Assembly (NCBI GenBank): GCA_034440575.1
Contig: JAOTOL010001620.1
Location: forward strand, 2,494,501 to 2,558,500
DNA: 64,000 bases
Direction: 5' to 3'
DNA from: Imbricaverruca yamaguchii
Taxonomy: Eukaryota > Arthropoda > Thecostraca > Neoverrucidae
The notes under the pieces are model-generated. The model was not told where the DNA came from. It saw nothing but the letters and a program-made list of their open reading frames with translations, and made no database searches. Every line of letters begins with the position of its first letter. Positions within the stretch are counted from its first letter, which is position 1. Below, piece after piece: positions 43,102-53,990 of this stretch. The translations under genes and the position numbers were made by a program.

Positions 43102-43725
43102 TGGATGCTCTAAATGTTTAACTGTTTAACTACTTTGTTTTTCTATAATTACTGTGCTGGCACTTCCACACACATTACTAGATAGGAATGAAGTCATTGG
43201 TCGGTTCACAAGATGCATTATCTTCGTGTAGAAACGATGTTGGAGGGCATCGCAATCCAAGAGAAACAGCATGTTAGATATAAAGATAAATATAAGCCCT
43301 CTAATTTCCACGTCGAGTGCCAATGGCAGTTACTACCGATCCCCCCAAAATAATTGTTGGACTGTTTCTGACAGGCGAGAAATGTTGGATTTCCGTCACA
43401 AAATATCAATTATTTTCTTCGATCTAGTGTATTTATGTTGACAGGGGAAGGAAGCAGAGGAGAATGGCCGCGTGGGACGCGATCGTCACACACCGCACAG
43501 TGGTGCCGCCGCTGAGTTTATACGAGGAGGTGGTGTAGTCGGAGTTCAACCAACAAGCTCCGTTCATCGTGTGCGCGAGGAGTGGCATGTTGGGAAATGC
43601 GAAATAATGAACAGTGGCTTTCGGTTAGTCCGGACCTTTCGATACCGATATAATATTAATATTTTGCGCATTTAGTATCTACCACGATCAAGTAATTCCG
43701 GACTATATGCGATCAAGACACAGCA
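43102..43725. other. Unique sequence, no gene recognised
   Basis: Mixed composition lead-in to the large array. Short frames only. Confidence 0.4.
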
Positions 43726-43729
43726 TCTG

Positions 43730-46700
43730 TCGTGTGGGTCTGTGGTGGGCGGCCGAGTGTTGGTCTGTGGTGAACGGTCGAGGGGTGGTCTGTGGCAAGT
43801 GGCCAAGGGCTGTCGAGGTGTGGCTGGGGGCCAGGGGTGGTCTGTGTGGGCGGCCGAGGGTGGTCTGTGGTGAGGGCCGAGGGGTGGTCTGTGGTGGGCG
43901 GCCGAGGGTGGTCTGTGGTGAGGGGCCGAGGGGTGGTCTGTGGTGAGGGGCCGAGGGGTGGTCTGTGGTGGGCGGCCGAGGGGTGGTCTGTGGTGAGGGG
44001 CCGAGGGGTGGTCTGTGGTGGGCGGCCGAGGGGTGGTCTGTGGTGAGCGGCCGAGGGGTGGTCTGTGGTGGGCGGCCGAGGTGTGGTCTGTGGTGGGCGG
44101 CCAAGGGTTGGCTGTGGTGAGCGGCCGAGGGGTGGTCTGTGGTGAGCGGCCGAGGGTGGTCTGTGGTGGGCGGCCGAGGGGTGGTCTGTGGTGAGCGGCC
44201 GAGGGTGGTCTGTGGTGGGGCCGAGGGGTGGTCTGTGGTGGGGGCCGAGGGGTGGTCTGTGGTGGCGGCCGAGGGGTGGTCTGTGGTGGGCGGCCGAGGG
44301 GTGGTCTGTGGTGAGGGGCCGAGGTGTGGTCTGTGGTGAGGGCCGAGGGTGGTCTGTGGTGGGGCCGAGGTGTGGTCTGTGGTGGGGGCCGAGGTGGTCT
44401 TGGTGAGGGCCGGTGGTCTGTGGTGGGGCCGAGGGTGGTCTGTGTGAGGCCGGGGTGGTTGTGGGCGTGGTCTGTGGTGGCGGCCGAGGGGTGGTCTGTG
44501 GTGGGCGGCCGAGGGTGGTCTGGGTGGCGGCCAGGGTGGTCTGTGGTGAGCGGCCGAGGGGTGGTCTGTGGTGGGCGGCCGAGGGTGGTCTGTGGTGAGC
44601 GGCCGAGGGTGGTCTGTGGTGAGGGCCGAGGTGTGGTCTGTGGTGGGCGGCCAGGGTGGTCTGTGGTGAGCGGCCGAGGTGTGGTCTGTGGTGGGCGGCC
44701 GAGGGTGGTCTGTGGTGGGCGGCCGAGGTGTGGTCTGTGGTGGGCGGCCGAGGTGTGGTCTGTGGTGGGCGGCCGAGGGGTGGTCTGTGGTGGGCGGCCG
44801 AGGGTGGTCTGTGGTGGGCGGCCGAGGGGTGGTCTGTGGTGGGCGGCCGAGGGGTGGTCTGTGGTGGGCGGCCGAGGGGTGGTCTGTGGTGGGCGGCCGA
44901 GGGTGGTCTGTGGTGGCGGCCGGGGTGGTCTGTGGTGGGCGGCCGAGGGTGGTCTGTGGTGGGCGGCCGAGGGGTGGTCTGTGGTGAGCGGCCGAGGGGT
45001 GGTCTGTGGTGGGGGCCGAGGGGTGGTCTGTGGTGAGCGGCCGAGGGGTGGTCTGTGGTGGGCGGCCGAGGGTGGTCTGTGGTGAGCGGCCGAGGGTGGT
45101 CTGTGGTGAGCGGCCGAGGGGTGGTCTGTGGTGAGGGGCCGAGGGGTGGTCTGTGGTGAGGGGCCGAGGGTGGTCTGTGGTGGGCGGCCGAGGGGTGGTC
45201 TGTGGTGAGCGGCCGAGTGGTGGTCTGTGGTGGGGGCCGAGGGGTGGTCTGTGGTGAGCGGCCGAGGGTGGTCTGTGGTGAGCGGCCGAGGGGTGGTCTG
45301 TGGTGAGCGGCCGAGGGGTGGTCTGTGGTGAGGGCCGAGGGTGGTCTGTGGTGAGGGGCCGAGGGGTGGTCTGTGGTGAGGGCCGAGGGGTGGTCTGTGG
45401 TGAGCGGCCGAGTGTGGTCTGTGGTGAGGGCCGAGGGGTGGTCTGTGGTGAGGAGCCGAGGTGTGGTCTGTGGTGAGCGGCCGAGGGTGGTCTGTGGTGA
45501 GGGGCCGAGTGTGGTCTGTGGTGAGGGCCGAGGTGTGGTCTGTGGTGAGCGGCCGAGGGTGGTCTGTGGTGAGCGGCCGAGGGGTGGTCTGTGGTGAGCG
45601 GCCGAGGTGTGGTCTGTGGTGAGCGGCCGAGGTGTGGTCTGTGGTGGGCGGCCGAGGGGTGGTCTGTGGTGAGCGGCCGAGGGGTGGTCTGTGGTGGGGC
45701 CGAGGTGGTCTGTGGTGAGCGGCCGAGGGGTGGTCTGTGGTGAGCGGCCGAGGGTGGTCTGTGGTGAGCGGCCGAGGGGTGGTCTGTGGTGAGGCGGCCG
45801 AGGGGTGGTCTGTGGTGAGGCGGCCGAGGGTGGTCTGTGGTGAGCGGCCGAGGGGTGGTCTGTGGTGGGCGGCCGAGGGGTGGTCTGTGGTGGGCGGCCG
45901 AGGGGTGGTCTGTGGTGGGCGGCCGAGGTGTGGTCTGTGGTGGGCGGCCGAGGGGTGGTCTGTGGTGAGCGGCCGAGGGGTGGTCTGTGGTGGGCGGCCG
46001 AGGTGTGGTCTGTGGTGAGCGGCCGAGGGTGGTCTGTGGTGAGCGGCCGAGGGGTGGTCTGTGGTGGGCGGCCGAGGGTGGTCTGTGGTGAGCGGCCGAG
46101 GGTGGTCTGTGGTGAGCGGTCGAGGGGTGGTCTGTGGTGGGCGGCCGAGGTGTGGTCTGTGGTGAGCGGCCGAGGGGTGGTCTGTGGTGAGCGGCCGAGG
46201 GGTGGTCTGTGGTGAGCGGCCGAGGGGTGGTCTGTGGTGAGCGGCCGAGGGGTGGTCTGTGGTGAGCGGCCGAGGTGTGGTCTGTGGTGGGCGGCCGAGG
46301 GGTGGTCTGTGGTGGGCGGCCGAGGGGTGGTCTGTGGTGGGCGGCCGAGGGGTGGTCTGTGGTGAGGGGCCGAGGGTGGTCTGTGGTGAGGGGCCAAGGG
46401 TGGTCTGTGGTGGGCGGCCGAGGGGTGGTCTGTGGTGAGCGGCCGAGGGTGGTCTGTGGTGAGCGGCCGAGGGGTGGTCTGTGGTGGGCGGCCGAGGGGT
46501 GGTCTGTGGTGGGCGGCCGAGGTGTGGTCTGTGGTGAGCGGCCGAGGTGTGGTCTGTGGTGGCGGCCGAGGGTGGTCTGTGGTGGGCGGCCGAGGTGTGG
46601 TCTGTGGTGAGCGGCCGAGGGTGGTCTGTGGTGAGCGGCCGAGGGGTGGTCTGTGGTGAGCGGCCGAGGGTGGTCTGTGGTGGGCGGCCGAGGGGTGGTC

Positions 46701-48445
46701 TGTGGTGAGCGGCCGAGGGTGGTCTGTGGTGAGCGGCCGAGGGGTGGTCTGTGGTGAGCGGCCGAGGGGTGGTCTGTGGTGGGCCGAGGGTGGTCTGTGG
46801 TGGGCGGCCGAGGTGTGGTCTGTGGTGGGCGGCCGAGGGTGGTCTGTGGTGAGCGGCCGAGGGTGGTCTGTGGTGGGGGCCAGGGGTGGTCTGTGGTGGG
46901 CGGCCGAGGGTGGTCTGTGGTGGGCGGCCGAGGTGTGGTCTGTGGTGAGCGGCCGAGGGGTGGTCTGTGGTGAGGGGCCGAGGGTGGTCTGTGGTGGGCG
47001 GCCGAGGGGTGGTCTGTGGTGAGCGGCCGAGGGGTGGTCTGTGGTGAGGGGCCGAGGGGTGGTCTGTGGTGGCGGCCGAGGGGTGGTCTGTGGTGAGCGG
47101 CCGAGGTGTGGTCTGTGGTGAGCGGCCGAGGGGTGGTCTGTGGTGAGGGGCCGAGGGGTGGTCTGTGGTGAGCGGCCGAGGGGTGGTCTGTGGTGAGCGG
47201 CCGAGGGGTGGTCTGTGGTGAGCGGCCGAGGGGTGGTCTGTGGTGGGCGGCCGAGGGGTGGTCTGTGGTGGGCGGCCGAGGGGTGGTCTGTGGTGAGCGG
47301 CCGAGGGGTGGTCTGTGGTGAGCGGCCGAGGGGTGGTCTGTGGTGGGCGGCCGAGGGGTGGTCTGTGGTGAGCGGCCGAGGGGTGGTCTGTGGTGGGCGG
47401 CCGAGGGGTGGTCTGTGGTGGGCGGCCGAGGGTGGTCTGTGGTGGGCGGCCGAGGTGTGGTCTGTGGTGAGGGGCCGAGGTGTGGTCTGTGGTGAGCGGC
47501 CGAGGGGTGGTCTGTGGTGGGCGGCCGAGGGGTGGTCTGTGGTGAGCGGCCGAGGGGTGGTCTGTGGTGGGCGGCCGAGGGTGGTCTGGTGGGCGGCCGA
47601 GGGTGGTCTGTGGTGAGCGGCCGAGGGGTGGTCTGTGGTGAGCGGCCGAGGGGTGGTCTGTGGTGGGCGGCCGAGGTGGTGGTCTGTGGTGGGCGGCCGA
47701 GGTGTGGTCTGTGGTGGGCGGCCGAGGGGTGGTCTGTGGTGGGCGGCCGAGGGGTGGTCTGTGGTGAGCGGCCGAGGTGTGGTCTGTGGTGGGCGGCCGA
47801 GGTGTGGTCTGTGGTGAGCGGCCGAGGGGTGGTCTGTGGTGGGCGGCCGAGTGGTGGTCTGTGGTGAGCGGCCGAGGGGTGGTCTGTGGTGAGGGGCCGA
47901 GGTGTGGTCTGTGGTGAGGGGCCGAGGGGTGGTCTGTGGTGAGCGGCCGAGGGGTGGTCTGTGGTGAGGGGCCGAGGGGTGGTCTGTGGTGAGGGGCCGA
48001 GGGTGGTCTGTGGTGAGGGGCCAAGGGTGGTCTGTGGTGAGCGGCCGAGGGGTGGTCTGTGGTGAGGGGCCGAGGGGTGGTCTGTGGTGAGCGGCCGAGG
48101 TGTGGTCTGTGGTGGGCGGCCGAGGTGTGGTCTGTGGTGAGCGGCCGAGGGGTGGTCTGTGGTGAGCGGCCGAGGTGTGGTCTGTGGTGGGCGGCCGAGG
48201 GGTGGTCTGTGGTGAGCGGCCGAGGTGTGGTCTGTGGTGAGCGGCCGAGGGGTGGTCTGTGGTGGGCGGCCGAGGGGTGGTCTGTGGTGGGGGCCGAGGG
48301 GTGGTCTGTGGTGGGCGGCCGAGGGGTGGGGGGTGGTCTGTGGTGAGCGGCCGAGGGGTGGTCTGTGGTGGGCGGCCGAGGGGTGGTCTGTGGTGGGCGG
48401 CCGAGGGGTGGTCTGTGGTGAGCGGCCGAGGGGTGGTCTGTAGCG
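43730..48445. repeat. ~25-bp satellite (GGTCTGTGGTGAGCGGCCGA core), ~190 units
   Basis: The largest structure in the window: ~4.7 kb of units GGTCTGTGGTG + AGC or GGC or AGGG + GGCCGAGG + (G/T)TGG. Unit length alternates 24-26 bp through G-run changes, so variants are interspersed. The plus strand contains TGA in many units. The minus strand has no stop in any phase, so all three minus frames are open together for 1600-1970 codons (Pro/Thr/His/Arg-rich, TTDHPSAAHHRP-like). The left edge (43730-44520) is more degenerate, the right half more uniform. The plus strand is strongly G-rich. Confidence 0.95.
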
Positions 48446-48453
48446 GGTGGCCG

Positions 48454-48515
48454 AGGGGCGGTGTCGGTGGGCAGGGCACAGCGGCGGGGACGACCTGCCC
48501 ACCGACACCACCTCG
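48454..48515. repeat. Hairpin at the right edge of the 25-bp satellite
   Basis: GGTGTCGGTGGGCAGG at 48460-48475 is exactly reverse-complementary to CCTGCCCACCGACACC at 48494-48509, with an 18-base loop. Outer CCGAGG/CCTCGG pairs extend the stem past a small bulge. It sits where the array stops. Confidence 0.8.
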
Positions 48516-48739
48516 GGAAGGAGCTGCGCAACACGCCGACCCCTGCTGGACGCCGCGCAGAGGTGTAAGCATGTACCAAACGGATGCCCTCTCTTGATAC
48601 CAAAGACCAGTGTTGCTGCCTGTCACATGCCGCCCTACCCGGCACATCAGAGTTGCACGCTATCAGGTGCAATCCGCCAACCTCCGTGGAGAGTGGGAGG
48701 GTGCTTGTTTTGCACCTCTGGCGTAGCGCGTGAGCAGCT
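48516..48739. other. Unique spacer between arrays
   Basis: Non-repetitive GC-moderate sequence. Frames extending through it belong to the flanking arrays. Confidence 0.35.
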
Positions 48740-49005
48740 GGCCAGCCTGTAACCGCTGCTGGCCACCGCTGCTGGACACCGCTGCTGGCCACCACTGCTG
48801 GCCACCGCTGCTGGCCACCGCTGCTGGCCACCGCTGCTGGCCACCGCTGCTGGCCACTGCTGGCCACCGCTGCTGGCCGCACCACTGTGGCCACCGACTC
48901 TGGCCACCGCTGCTGGCCACCGCTGCTGGCCACCGCTGCTGCCCCGCTGGCCACCGCTGCTGGCCACCGCTGCTGGCCACCGCTGCTGGCCACCGCTGCC
49001 CGCCG
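48740..49005. repeat. 13-bp minisatellite (GCTGCTGGCCACC), ~20 units
   Basis: Uniform units with occasional deletions (about 48855, 48880 and 48940). Strongly Trp/Pro/Leu (plus) or Ala/Ser/Gly (minus) when translated; all phases lack stops on the minus strand. Confidence 0.9.
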
Positions 49006-49190
49006 CCGTCGACGAGGACACCGACTTGGGTAAGTGAGAGCGAGCACGGCCAAGCCTGAGCGGCGCCCGGCAGGAGGCCGGATCTGGGCGACGGCGAGTG
49101 TCGGCAGGACGAGGAGCTTGCATCTGGCCGCCGACTGCCCGAGAGTGCAGTCGGCTCGTGTCAGCCGTGACGGGCTGGGACGAGCATGCT
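49006..49190. other. GC-rich spacer
   Basis: Unique GC-rich sequence linking the 13-bp and 23/24-bp arrays. Confidence 0.3.
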
Positions 49191-49191
49191 G

Positions 49192-49885
49192 CGACCCACG
49201 CAGCCGGGCCCGGTACCGCCCACTCAGCCGGGCCCGGTACTGAACACCAGCCGGGCACGGTACTGAACACCAGCCGGGCACGGTACTGAACACCAGCCGG
49301 GCCCGGTACTGAACACCAGCCGGGCCCGGTACCGAACACTCAGCCGGGCCCGGTACTGAACACCAGCCGGGCCGGGTACTGAACACCAGCCGGGCCCGGT
49401 ACCGCCCACTCAGCCGGGCCCGGTACTGAACACCAGCCGGGCCCGGTACCGCCCACTCAGCCGGGCCCGGTACTGAACACCAGCCGGGCCCGGTACTGAA
49501 CACCAGCCGGGCCCGGTACCGCCCACTCAGCCGGGCCCGGTACCGCCACTCAGCCGGGCCCGGTACTGAGCACCAGCCGGGCCCGGTACCGCCCACTCAG
49601 CCGGGCCCGGTACTGAACACCAGCCGGGCCCGGTACTGAACACCAGCCGGGCCCGGTACTGAACACCAGCCGGGCCCGGTACCGCCCACTCAGCCGGGCC
49701 CGGTACTGAACACCAGCCGGGCACGGTACTGAACACCAGCCGGGCCCGGTACTGAACACCAGCCGGGCCCGGTACTGGACACAGCCGGGCCCGGTACTGA
49801 ACACCAGCCGGGCCCGGTACTGAACACCAGCCGGACCCAGTACTGAACACCAGCCGGGCCCGGTACCGAACACCAGCCGCACCAC
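49192..49885. repeat. 23/24-bp satellite of two interspersed unit types, ~30 units
   Basis: Type A reads GGTACTGAACACCAGCCGGG; type B reads GGTACCGCCCACTCAGCCGG (containing a KpnI hexamer, GGTACC). The two types are mixed along the array. A single displaced unit, CAGCCGGGCCCGGTACC, is seen at about 49937-49953. Minus frames of 106-170 codons are array translations. Confidence 0.9.
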
Positions 49886-50419
49886 CTGTCCGACACGTGC
49901 CCCAGCACGAGCTGGACGTGATGGTGAGAAGTGTCCCAGCCGGGCCCGGTACCCGTCGGACACGTGTCCCAGCAGCGGGCTGTACGGCACGTGCCGGCTC
50001 TGTCTGCCACCAGCTCGGCTCACACGTCACGTGCGCCATGCATTCTATCCGAAGCTGTAGGTGGCTAGTGTACTTTTAATGCGTATCATGCTACATGGAG
50101 TCCTGTCCCTCCCCTAAAAAGGAAATCATCGGTAGAGGTTTTGTGGACCACTTGAAATATTAATATAAAAAGGTATAATTACAGCCTAGACTTAAACAAG
50201 GCCCCGAACATGCCTAAGGGATGCATGGGGCACCTGTGATCAGAATGACTGGGGTGCTGCTGGGATTTGGAAATATGGAGAAAGAAAAGGATCCCTGAGG
50301 GATAAAGAGGGCCCCTATGGGTTGACGACTGTTGCTAAGAATGCTGATGACCCACCTCATAGCCACAATGTCCTTGAAACTAAATAAAGGTATTTGCATG
50401 TATATTTATGTATTTACTT
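49886..50419. other. Unique sequence, no gene recognised
   Basis: GC-rich until about 50030, then AT-rich. Nothing recognised apart from the lone satellite unit near 49940. Confidence 0.4.
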
Positions 50420-50422
50420 ATA

Positions 50423-50500
<78 letters not shown>
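50420..50500. repeat. (TA)n microsatellite
   Basis: About 80 bp of near-perfect TA repeat. Confidence 0.95.
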
Positions 50501-50503
<3 letters not shown>

Positions 50504-50559
50504 GCGTATATGTAGACATTGCGAAAAATTCGAGGGTTTCGGAAAAGTGGGGGCTAAGC

Positions 50560-50622
50560 AGGTAGGGGGCCCTCTTCAAATGAGATACTCCTACAGACCA
50601 CATCCTGGTTACGCCACTACAT
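50560..50622. other. Possible hAT-type transposon end
   Basis: Read on the minus strand, the sequence begins TAGTGGCGTAACCAGGATG and runs to a GGGCCCCCTACC segment. Many hAT elements begin CAGTGGCGTAACCAGG-like, often with nearby GGGGGCCC. The matching second end and the 8-bp target duplication were not found, so this may be a solo relic. Confidence 0.3.
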
Positions 50623-50690
50623 TATGGTGGGGTGCATTGTGGTGGGGTGCATTATGGTGGGGTGCATTATGGTGGGGTGCATTGTGGTGG
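50621..50690. repeat. 15-bp minisatellite (GCATTATGGTGGGGT), ~5 units
   Basis: Short uniform array with ATTATGG and ATTGTGG variants, abutting the possible hAT-type end. Confidence 0.85.
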
Positions 50691-53690
50691 AACGACAGTG
50701 ATCACCCCCAAGTACAAAACGTCAGAATAACCCTAGGTATTGATCACGGATGCAAACCCCGAGGTTTGGTTGCCAGATCCCGCTGAAGAAATGTTTACAT
50801 TGTCCCTGTGGCATGCATCACATATTCTGCACCTAGGCTGCATTGCAGACCTGCAGGCTTCAAGATATGTTTCAGCCGCCGGCAATGCCAAATGGTTTGA
50901 ATGTGAGGCGAATACATTTTGGGATGTGCGTGTATTGCACGGCTTCAAAATGTGCATACAAAATATAAAATGCGAGTTCGGAAGCTTGTATTGTGCATGT
51001 TAAACTTCCAGGTTATATTCCAATTAAACTTCCCCAACTCCACCCCTCACAAAAAACAATCTCGGTGCATGTTAACAAAATTTGAATGGATATTATTTCG
51101 CATTTTGAGAAACACTACGACGCGACAATGTGCGCCTGCTAACCGTCGTGGACAGTTCCCTTCGGAATGTGCCCCGGTCCTCCCCTCCTCCACACGCACA
51201 TAAATATATTGCTGCATGACCCAGAGCTGACATGGGCATATGTCATCCCGCCTGGACATACGACTTCCAATTCTGGCTGGATATGAAGTCACGAGATGAA
51301 TGTGCGTGCTGTGTTATCTTCCCCGTTAAATCCAGCCGTCCTGCCAGCACCAGAGGGAGGGGAGGTATGGACAGAGAGTGGGCTCGTCCGTACCTCCCCT
51401 CGACCAGGTCTCGACACAGATAATACTTTTGCATTGATTGCGAACTTAGTTGGGATATCTGTCGGATTGAATGACTAAGATAAAACTTTGCAATAGGCTT
51501 GAATTACAGCGTGCAATCACTTCCTTCTTCATACCAACTCGAATATCTCAATATTTGAAAGGAACTTAACCAGCCCGTGGAAAATCGTTCATGCTTTGCT
51601 CGTTTATTCCTGGAGATTGTCCACGAAGTGGGTGTTACGGTCCAGCTGATGCAGTCACGCACCACACAACAGTCACTTCACAGCTTGACAAGCATGACCT
51701 TGGACAGAGACGAAGTGAGGAAAGCCAAGGCGTGCACCCAGTTCCGAGACACGAGCTCCTGAGGTTCAGAGAAGCACGTGGACAGGGACCCTCGCAACCG
51801 ATGCACATTGCGTGCCAGCGCTAACACTCATAGCAGTAACGTAGGTCATAGGTCACACAGGAATGAGGTCGCACATGGATGAGCCGACGCGCTGTAGAAT
51901 TAGCGTAACGCAGTACAGTTACTTAGCGGTACATGCCATCGGGCGTAAATCAGCCGACCTGCAAACCGCCGTACCAACCCTCGCACAACCACGCGTGAAC
52001 TCACCCCTCCCCACTCCTCGCTACTGACTACTACTAGCCGCTAACACGCGACAGTCGCAGTGAGAGGCTGTGCGGACAGCTACCTCCTTGCCCGCAAGAC
52101 CAAGATCCATCGGTGCTCTTCGGCGATGGTATGCTAATGCTGGCACCCGGTCGAAATAAACGCACTTGCTAACACTCCCCTATCACAAAATACAACTTGT
52201 ACTGCGAAGGAGCAAGGTAGGCTAAGCTTGATCGAATCCGTCTCCACCATTTGTGAGACGGCCACCCACCCACCCACCGCCTTCAGTGCCTTAACGTTAC
52301 GTACATTCGAACGTAAAACTCCATTGATGTAAATGTACACTTGCCGTTAACTTGCTCGAAAAATACAATCGCTTTAAAGGCGGTGCAAATGACATCTGTC
52401 TGACGTCATCCATTGTCAGGTACGCCTCTAGACAAGCCGTCTCTCTCCGCTTCTTCCATATGGCCTATGGCTAAAACAATTGAGTGGATACCAAAGTTGC
52501 ATGGCAAATGCATGGCTGCGAAAGAAGATATTTGGAAAATACTTGGTGGCAGCCCATGAACCTGGAAGACAAATATGCTTTCAGCCCTTCAACACATGAA
52601 GACCAGATTCGTATCCGGAACTTGGCCAAGGCAGGGCCATCTCGTGCGAGACCGAGAGACTCAGCGTACTCCAAAAGTTGCAGGAAATCAGGTAAATCGG
52701 TTTACTTTTATTTCAAAAGGGTCAATCTTGCATCGATGTGTTGCAAACAAGACAAAAACGACATAGCCTCCGAAATGATCCTATCCAAATATACCACGAC
52801 GTTTTTTAAGATGAGGGCTGCTGGAATTTGAAGGCCTCATGGGACCCAGGATCTCTAAACTCCAGGAGGAGCCCTTATCCTTCCAGGGATTATCAAGCTT
52901 CCTCGTAGACCATCGAACTCCAAGAGACGTTCATACGTCTACCAGGAACCCTACGATTTCAGTGAGCCATACGTCTACCAAAAACAGTTCAATGAATAAA
53001 ATAATATATCTGGCTGCAATTAGCTTCTCTGGCTTGAAAGTGTCCCTCCAGCTCCCAGGGACTACCCATGTTCCCAGCCGGTCCATACATTCCTGGGACT
53101 CCTTCAGCTCTCAGGGTCCCTCAAAATCCTAGAGGTACCCAAAATTCCAAAATCCTCCCTGGAGAGTGCCTCTGGAGAAACTCTCTGGAGTTTCTCTGCA
53201 TTACCATTGGTTAAATAGCGGCCCATGATTGGCGTGGACTTCAGAAGGGAAAACGATAGCTCAGCGGTGTACAACATCATCTATGTGTGGAGTGTTCTGT
53301 TCGCTGTATTTCCGTGCGGACTGGAGTTCAGAATGAGGCTCAGGAACCATATTGGGGTGTTCCAAACATGCAGAAAAACCTTTACAATCCTTCAACTTTG
53401 CCATGCACTTGTACCCATGCAATCGCTTGGAGGCCATGATCACCGCTTTGAGGCATACCGCCAACACAGCAGTGCAAGCCCGCGAGGATCTCGAGCACAT
53501 CGGCCAGCTGGAGAAGCGGCCGATCGTCCGGCCGGTGGGCTCGTTGCGCTGCGGCTCGGCGTGGCTCCGTCGACCTTGTGTGTGCCCTCATTGGGCCAGC
53601 GGCGGTCGGCCGCGGTGCCGGCTGGCCGGGGCCACAGCCGACCGGCAGTCGGGCAGCCGCCGCCGCCGCCGGTGGAGTGTGAGTCGCGCG
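50691..53690. other. 3 kb of unique sequence, no gene recognised
   Basis: Only short overlapping frames (up to about 115 codons at 52484-52831) without domains. At 53165-53195 a small palindrome, CTCTGGAGAAACTCTCTGGAG with TTTCTCTG, is present. GC content rises sharply after 53480. Confidence 0.4.
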
Positions 53691-53990
53691 CCTCGTGTCC
53701 GCCCCCCGACCACGACCACGACCGCGACCACGACCGCGACCGCGACCACGACCACGACCGCGACCACGACCACGACCGCGACCACGACCACGGCCAGGAC
53801 CACGACCACGACCACGCGGAGGAGACGGTCCAGCAGTCACGCGGTTCCGACCATCACGGCGTGACAGTGCATCGGTCGCAGGTGAGAGGGTCCAGCCGTC
53901 ATCGGCGCCAAACCGCCGCCGGGCTGACGGCACGGTCCAGGAGTCGCGTCCGAGGCAGTCGAGCCGCAGGAGAGACGAGACGACACAACT
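53480..53990. other. GC-rich segment around the GACCAC repeat
   Basis: High CpG content on both sides of the hexamer array. Frames of 111-271 codons are open on both strands, with Arg/Pro- and His/Asp-rich translations driven by the repeat. None is a recognisable protein. Confidence 0.4.
53705..53815. repeat. Hexamer-based repeat (CGACCACGACCG)
   Basis: Runs of GACCAC and GACCGC in 12-18-bp higher-order groups. Plus frames read HDRDHDRD or PRPRPRPR and the minus frame GRGRGRGR, which are simple array translations. Confidence 0.9.

Noticed and set aside
43730..48445. Centromeric satellite
   Set aside because: The unit is far shorter than nucleosomal length and the array is only 4.7 kb, ending in unique DNA; nothing supports a centromere.
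43672..49596. Minus-strand open frame of 1974 codons, with two others over 1600 codons, as a giant repetitive protein gene
   Set aside because: It lies almost wholly inside the 25-bp, 13-bp and 23/24-bp arrays. All three minus frames are open over the same DNA, which follows from the unit lacking stops in every phase. There is no start context, domain or non-repeat coding sequence.
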